64,000 nt of DNA. It comes from Cyclonatronum proteinivorum (lineage in GTDB: Bacteria; Bacteroidota; Rhodothermia; Balneolales; Cyclonatronaceae). Each line of letters opens with the position of its first letter. Position 1 is the first letter of the stretch. Shown in pieces: positions 59,033-64,000 of this stretch. The DNA lies in contig NZ_CP027806.1 of the NCBI RefSeq assembly GCF_003353065.1, positions 3,988,501-4,052,500 on the forward strand, in the 5' to 3' direction. The notes under the pieces are model-generated. The model was not told the origin of the DNA. It saw only the letters and a list, made by a program, of their open reading frames with translations, and made no database searches. Position numbers and translations under genes: made by a program.

Positions 59033-61660
59033 ATGTCCGACTCAGCTCCCCGCTTGTTCTTTTCTTTTATAGCTACATCTCTTCTTCTGTTCCTGGTTAC
59101 TGTGCCGCTTGCACTGGGGCAGGTGCAGCTTCATTCGATCACGGGTTCGCAGAATGACGATATTTCGCTGCAACTCAGCGAACAACAGCTGTCTTATGAA
59201 GTGCAGACCAAGGCCGTTTCGGTCCATCCTGAACAATTTTCACCGGCGCAACTGTATGAGTCGGCCCTTGTTGAAACGGCTTTATTTGACGGGAAGACGC
59301 TGGTCACCGAAATATCGCGGGTTACCGAACACAGTGGCGGCGCAAACAGCTTTATTTCGGTCAACCCCGACGGGCAACGTATTTACGTGATTGGCGCCTG
59401 GCAGGGCGACCGCTACGCGGCAACTATACTGGATTACGAATCCAACCGCTTCTACACCATACGTCCGGGCACGGGCGACAGCCTGCACCGCCTGAGCGAG
59501 ATTTCGTACGCGCTTGCGGCATTCCCCGCCTGCAGCACCGGCGAAGCCGAGACCACCTACACCGAAGCCTGGATGGCGCATCCGTTCTTCGGACATCATC
59601 AGCCAACGGCTCCCGTCATGCCAAACCTGCCCGCACAGCTGATGGAAGACACCCCTGCCGCCGTTGATCTTTTGCTCGTATACACCCCCAATGCAGCCAC
59701 CTGGGCCCTGGAAAACGAAGGCGGCATCGAGCTCTCGGTCGCGCTCAAAATGGGGCTGAGTCAGCTGTCCCTTGATCTCAGCGATGTGAACATGGAGCTC
59801 CGGCTTGTCGGGCTGCGTGAGATTGACTACGATGAAACGACCGCTTCGAGTAGTGTACACCTGCGCCGCATCACGACCTCACCCGAATTTTCTTTTGGGC
59901 CGGAGTTTGAAGGCTTTTTGGATGAAGTGCACGACTGGCGGGACGAAACCGGCGCGGACCTTGTCGCCATGCTGGCAGAAGTGAACGATACCGGCGGCAT
60001 CGCCTGGCTCCTCACCAATCCGAACGGTCGCCCCGAACTGGGCTTTTCCCTGAACCGGATTCAGCAAACGACCCGGACTTTCACGCTTATCCACGAGATT
60101 GCACACAACATGGGCAGCGCGCACAGCCGGAATCAGGCCACGCAGCCGGCTCCGCCCAATGGCGCGCTGTACGTGTTTTCGACCGGCTGGCGCTGGGATG
60201 GCCTGCACGACGAGAGCTATGCTTCGGTCATGGCCTACAACGAGAATTCGCTGGCAGCGCCCGTTTTTGCCAATCCCGATATTTCGTGGGGCGGGGCACC
60301 GAGCGGGGCACTCGAGGGTCCTTTTGCCCCGGCCGACAACGCGCGGTCGCTGCGGCTTGCCAAGCACATCGTAGGCAACTACCGCCCGACAGTGCTTGAT
60401 GGTCCGGAACTCGGCACCCTGCCCGCGGCCCTCAGCGCCGAAGTGCTGCACGGAGAGGAAGCAACCCTCACGCTCAGCATCCAGAATGCGGGCGAAAGCT
60501 GGCTGACCTGGCAGGCGCAAATCGTCTCGGATGAGGCTCAGTACGGCACAGCGCCTTTGCTGGGCGAAACGCAGTTTGGGGAAGACGAAGGATTTAGTCC
60601 CGGCACCTACAGCGCCTTCAACGGCTGGTCGCTGTTCAATGATAATACCGGCGCCGGAAGCTTTCAGATTACGGATGAAAATCCCTCAACCGGTTCACAA
60701 CACCTGCGACTCCCGGATTTTGACGGACTGGAAATCCCGCTGTTATTAGGCAGCCCTGAATTCTTCGATACCGCGGACATTTCTGCCGTAGAATTTAGCT
60801 ACGATCAGTTCCTGCGCCAAAACACCCGCTACCGTGCGGTGTTCCCCCTGAGCAGCGGACAAATCGAGCTGGAAATCCGGCCTTTCGAAATTGTGGCCTA
60901 CTTCCGGGATGTACGCGAAGGATTCGGAACTGAGTTTTTCCGCTCCTTCAACTTCAATTTCATCCGGGGAGATTATGAGCGGGTCGAAGTCATCTTTCTG
61001 GCTGAGGCGCAGGAAATCCTAATGCGGTACGGCGGCACCGAAGTATTCCGCTACCAAGCCGATATGATTGAGGACGTGCCCAACCGCATGTTCTTCTTTT
61101 ACGGCGGATACCCTGGCCTGCAAAACCCGATTGATATTGACGCCATCGAAGTTCGCGCCTTTGACGCTGCAACCGAGTGGATTGCCGCCCCCCTCCCCTA
61201 CGCAGGCAGCGCGGAACCGGGCACGACCGACAGCTTCACTTTTGAACTGCGCAGTACCGGACTCGAACCCGGCGGCTATGAAAAAGACATCCGGCTTCTG
61301 ACCAACGACCCGGAGCGTACAGAAATCAGCATTCCGGTAAGCCTGAGCGTGATTCCACCCACAAGCCTGCCCGGAGAGCCCGAGCATGAGCTTGCCCAAA
61401 ACCCGCAGCTTCTGCAAAACTACCCCAACCCCTTCAACCCGACGACAACCATCAGCTTCATCCTGCCCGAAGCCGGTGAGGCGCAGCTTGAGGTCTTCAA
61501 CCTCGCCGGTCAGCGCGTTGCAACGCTGGTAAACGGCGAACTGCCATCCGGCACGCATCAGGTCCGCTTCGACGCCTCAGCCCTCAGCAGCGGCGTTTAC
61601 CTCTACCGCCTGCACTCCGCCGGCCTCAGCCAAACCCGAAGCATGGTCTTGGTGAAATAG
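59033..61660 (+). CDS. Secreted reprolysin-like metalloprotease with a T9SS sorting domain
   Basis: 875 residues from the ATG at 59033; a 2-codon longer start is possible. The signal peptide MSDSAPRLFFSFIATSLLLF ... ALGQ has about 33 residues. A pro-region (40-190) precedes the catalytic domain, whose zinc motif HEIAHNMGSAH has His354 as the first ligand and the metzincin spacing H-x3-H-x5-H; SVMAYN is the Met-turn. Later come a beta domain (LTLSIQNAGESWLTWQAQIV), a jelly-roll-like segment, and the sorting domain [20 protein letters not shown] ... LAGQRVATLVNG ... SSGVYLYRL ... SMVLVK. It should be a zymogen exported by the T9SS, with an extracellular substrate that is not known. Confidence 0.92.
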   Translation: MSDSAPRLFFSFIATSLLLFLVTVPLALGQVQLHSITGSQNDDISLQLSEQQLSYEVQTKAVSVHPEQFSPAQLYESALVETALFDGKTLVTEISRVTEHSGGANSFISVNPDGQRIYVIGAWQGDRYAATILDYESNRFYTIRPGTGDSLHRLSEISYALAAFPACSTGEAETTYTEAWMAHPFFGHHQPTAPVMPNLPAQLMEDTPAAVDLLLVYTPNAATWALENEGGIELSVALKMGLSQLSLDLSDVNMELRLVGLREIDYDETTASSSVHLRRITTSPEFSFGPEFEGFLDEVHDWRDETGADLVAMLAEVNDTGGIAWLLTNPNGRPELGFSLNRIQQTTRTFTLIHEIAHNMGSAHSRNQATQPAPPNGALYVFSTGWRWDGLHDESYASVMAYNENSLAAPVFANPDISWGGAPSGALEGPFAPADNARSLRLAKHIVGNYRPTVLDGPELGTLPAALSAEVLHGEEATLTLSIQNAGESWLTWQAQIVSDEAQYGTAPLLGETQFGEDEGFSPGTYSAFNGWSLFNDNTGAGSFQITDENPSTGSQHLRLPDFDGLEIPLLLGSPEFFDTADISAVEFSYDQFLRQNTRYRAVFPLSSGQIELEIRPFEIVAYFRDVREGFGTEFFRSFNFNFIRGDYERVEVIFLAEAQEILMRYGGTEVFRYQADMIEDVPNRMFFFYGGYPGLQNPIDIDAIEVRAFDAATEWIAAPLPYAGSAEPGTTDSFTFELRSTGLEPGGYEKDIRLLTNDPERTEISIPVSLSVIPPTSLPGEPEHELAQNPQLLQNYPNPFNPTTTISFILPEAGEAQLEVFNLAGQRVATLVNGELPSGTHQVRFDASALSSGVYLYRLHSAGLSQTRSMVLVK

Positions 61661-61872
61661 AATTAAATCGCTGGACACAAAATTTTGCGTCTCTACGACT
61701 TTTCGAAATCAAAAATCAAAAAAAGTCATCTCGAACACCGGGACATGGCAACGCTGTCAACATAGCCCCAACACAACCACTATGGATCCATTGCCCATCA
61801 AAGCATCATGTGAGAGATCTCCTGCCTCAGACCTGCCCCGATATGGATCAACGCTCCGTAGGCACCCCCCAA

Positions 61873-64000
61873 CGGCGTCATCCCGGGAACGCCCACGCAG
61901 GTGCCTGATAAATATCAGCATAGCGCACCGGCGTTATCCGGGATCTACCAGTTTTGATGTGTGTCAATGCCGGTAGCAGGCATCCACGTGCGGGTTTAGC
62001 CGTTTTAGAACAAGCATCCCAAACCCGCTATGACATCGTCACAGCCCCGGCTTGGTAGATCCCGAATAATGCTGCACAATACTTCGAGATAGTTATAAAA
62101 TGGCCGATACGCAGCATTTCCGGGATGACACGCTCGGGGGTTGGGGTGAGAAAAATAATCGCAATTACCGTCTGTCTCTATTCCATTCGCTTGCTTCGCA
62201 CACCCTTTCCGTTCGGAACCCCCAACCTTGCACAACGAGATCCTTCGACTCCGCTGCGCTTCGCTCAGGATGACAGGCCTCCCTTCGCGACAAACGGCGC
62301 GGCTCGCCGCGCCGGGGGTTTTCAAAACGACACTGTCATCCTGAGCGCAGCCGGAGCGCAGCGAAGGCGAAGTCGAAGGATCTGGGGATAGGGATTTGGA
62401 GGTTGGCTCGGACGCTCTGTTATTCCGTACTGTGTTTATGTTCCGGAGTCCCGAAGTCACGTCCCCCCTACGGCGTCATCCCGGAAACGCCCACGCAGGT
62501 GCCTGATAAATATCAGCATAGCGCACCGGCGTTATCCGGGGTCTACCAGTTTTGATGTGTGTCAATGCCGGTAGCAGGCATCCACGTGCGGGTTTAGCCG
62601 TTTTAGAACAAACATCCCAAACCCGCTATCACACCGCGACAGCGACAGCTTGGTAGATCCCGGATAATGCTGCACATAACTTCTCGATGGTAAAAAAATG
62701 CCGATACGCAGCATTTCCGGGATGACGCCGTTGGGGGTTGGGGTGAGAAAAATAATCGCAATTACCGTCTGTCTTTATTCCATTCGCTTGCTTCGCACAC
62801 CCTTTCCGTTCGGAACCCCCAACCCTGCACAACGAGATCCTTCGACTACGCTGCGCTTCGCTCAGGATGACAGGCCTCCCTTCGCGACAAACGGCGCGGC
62901 TCGCCGCGCCGGGGGTTTTCAAAACGACACTGTCATCCTGAGCGGAGCCGGAGCGCAGCGAAGGCGAAGTCGAAGGATCTGGGGATAGGGATTTGGAGGT
63001 TGGCTCGGACGCTCTGTTATTCCGTACTGTGTTTATGTACCGGAATCCCGAAGTCACGTCCCCCCTACGGCGTCATCCCGGAAACGCCCACGCAGGTGCC
63101 TGATAAATATCAGCATAGCGCACCGGCGTTATCCGGGATCTACCAGTTTTGATGTGTGTCAATGCCGGTAGCAGGAATCCACGTGCGGGTTTAGCCGTTT
63201 TAGAACAAGCATCCCAAACCCGCTATGACATCGTCACAGCCCCGGCTTGGTAGATCCCGAATAATGCTGCACAATACTTCGAGATAGTTATAAAATGGCC
63301 GATACGCAGCATTTCCGGGATGACACGCTCGGGGGTTGGGGTGAGAAAAATAATCGCAATTACCGTCTGTCTTTATTCCATTCGCTTGCTTCGCACACCC
63401 TTTCCGTTCGGAACCCCCAACCCTGCACAACGAGATCCTTCGACTACGCTGCGCTTCGCTCAGGATGACAGGCCTCCCTTCGCGACAAACGGCGCGGCTC
63501 GCCGCGCCGGGGGTTTTCAAAACGACACTGTCATCCTGAGCGGAGCCGGAGCGCAGCGAAGGCGAAGTCGAAGGATCTGGGGATAGGGATTTGGAGGTTG
63601 GCTCGGACGCTCTGTTATTCCGTACTGTGTTTATGTTCCGGAGTCCCGAAGTCACGTCCCCCCTACGGCGTCATCCCGGAAACGCCCACGCAGGTGCTTG
63701 ATAAATAATACCATAGCCCACCGGCGTTATCCGGGATCTACCAGTTTGGGTGTGTGTCAATGCCGGTAGCAGGCATCCACGTGCGGGTTTAGCCGTTTTA
63801 GAACAAACATCCCAAACCCGCTATCACACCGCGACAGCGACAGCTTGGTAGATCCCGGATAATGCTGCACATAACTTCTCGATGGTAAAAAAATGCCGAT
63901 ACGCAGCATTTCCGGGATGACGCCGTTGGGGGTTGGGGTGAGAAAAATAATCGCAATTACCGTCTGTCTTTATTCCATTCGCTTGCTTCGCACACCCTTT
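61873..64000. repeat. Tandem array of about 598-bp units in an A-B-A-B order, continuing past the right edge
   Basis: Units start CGGCGTCATCCCGG near 61873, 62471, 63068 and 63666, so the period is 597-598 bp and about 3.6 units are visible. Units 1 and 3 share diagnostic blocks such as TGACATCGTCACAGCCCCGG and GATGACACGCTCGGGGG, while units 2 and 4 share TCACACCGCGACAGCGACAG and GATGACGCCGTTGGGGG. Each unit has GTAGATCCCGGATAA-type inverted pairs and the same GATCCTTCG...CAGGATGACA palindrome as the array at 7279. The frames in it are spurious. No gene is seen between 61661 and 64000. Confidence 0.92.

Noticed and set aside
62005-63655. Frames of 142-151 codons repeated in each unit of the right-hand array
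   Set aside because: They follow the repeat period and include the palindromic arms; codon changes between units do not favour silent positions, so they are repeat by-products.

Overview
The window reads as a chromosomal segment of a moderately GC-rich Bacteroidota/Rhodothermota-type bacterium. The C-terminal sorting domains of the type IX secretion system (T9SS) with the [10 protein letters not shown] signature, a PorZ-like propeller protein, a LruC protein and a YpdA-type thiol reductase all point that way. A Balneolales-like (Cyclonatronum-like) host is my best inference; no rRNA or other marker here proves it.

Layout. Positions 1-4131 (minus) hold carB (cut by the left edge), carA and a 52-residue DUF5989 gene. 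Positions 4341-13000 are an accessory island: a hypothetical gene cut by an IS66 element (4956-7278), three tandem copies of a palindromic repeat, a tight two-gene operon coding an HNH nuclease and a methyltransferase-HIT fusion (8018-10052), an IS5-type transposase, and gene remnants. Positions 13112-26125 (minus) hold two tandem paralogous giant T9SS cargo proteins of about 1900 residues. The first is interrupted by one in-frame TAA; a VapBC-type toxin-antitoxin pair and repeats lie between them. Positions 26471-45715 are mostly ordinary genes: hemD, porZ-like, trxB, ypdA, a DASS/SLC13 carboxylate transporter, a LruC protein with a lipoprotein partner, a lactate-permease family gene, a secreted amidohydrolase, a PAS sensor protein with a kinase H-box but no ATPase domain, and pruA. 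Positions 45898-51335 carry the SRP RNA with promoter and terminator, simple repeats, a small PID-CTERM-like protein, another T9SS cargo and tRNA-Pro(CGG). Positions 51647-61660 carry pcm, a DUF368 transporter, a double UspA protein, mltF, tsaD, rhuM and a secreted T9SS metalloprotease. From 61873 to the right edge there is only a long tandem repeat of about 598 bp.

How the genes work together. Several products belong to protein export: PorZ-like is a candidate T9SS surface component, and the two giants, the 1060-residue protein and the metalloprotease carry sorting domains of one type. trxB and ypdA are divergent neighbours and both serve thiol redox balance. The lactate-type and dicarboxylate transporters and pruA suggest growth on organic acids and amino acids.

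Most noteworthy are the HNH plus methyltransferase-HIT operon inside the island, which I regard as a candidate uncharacterised defence or nucleic-acid modification module; a dispersed two-hairpin element that follows the 3' end of four different genes, always in sense orientation; and a higher-order A-B-A-B tandem repeat at the right edge.
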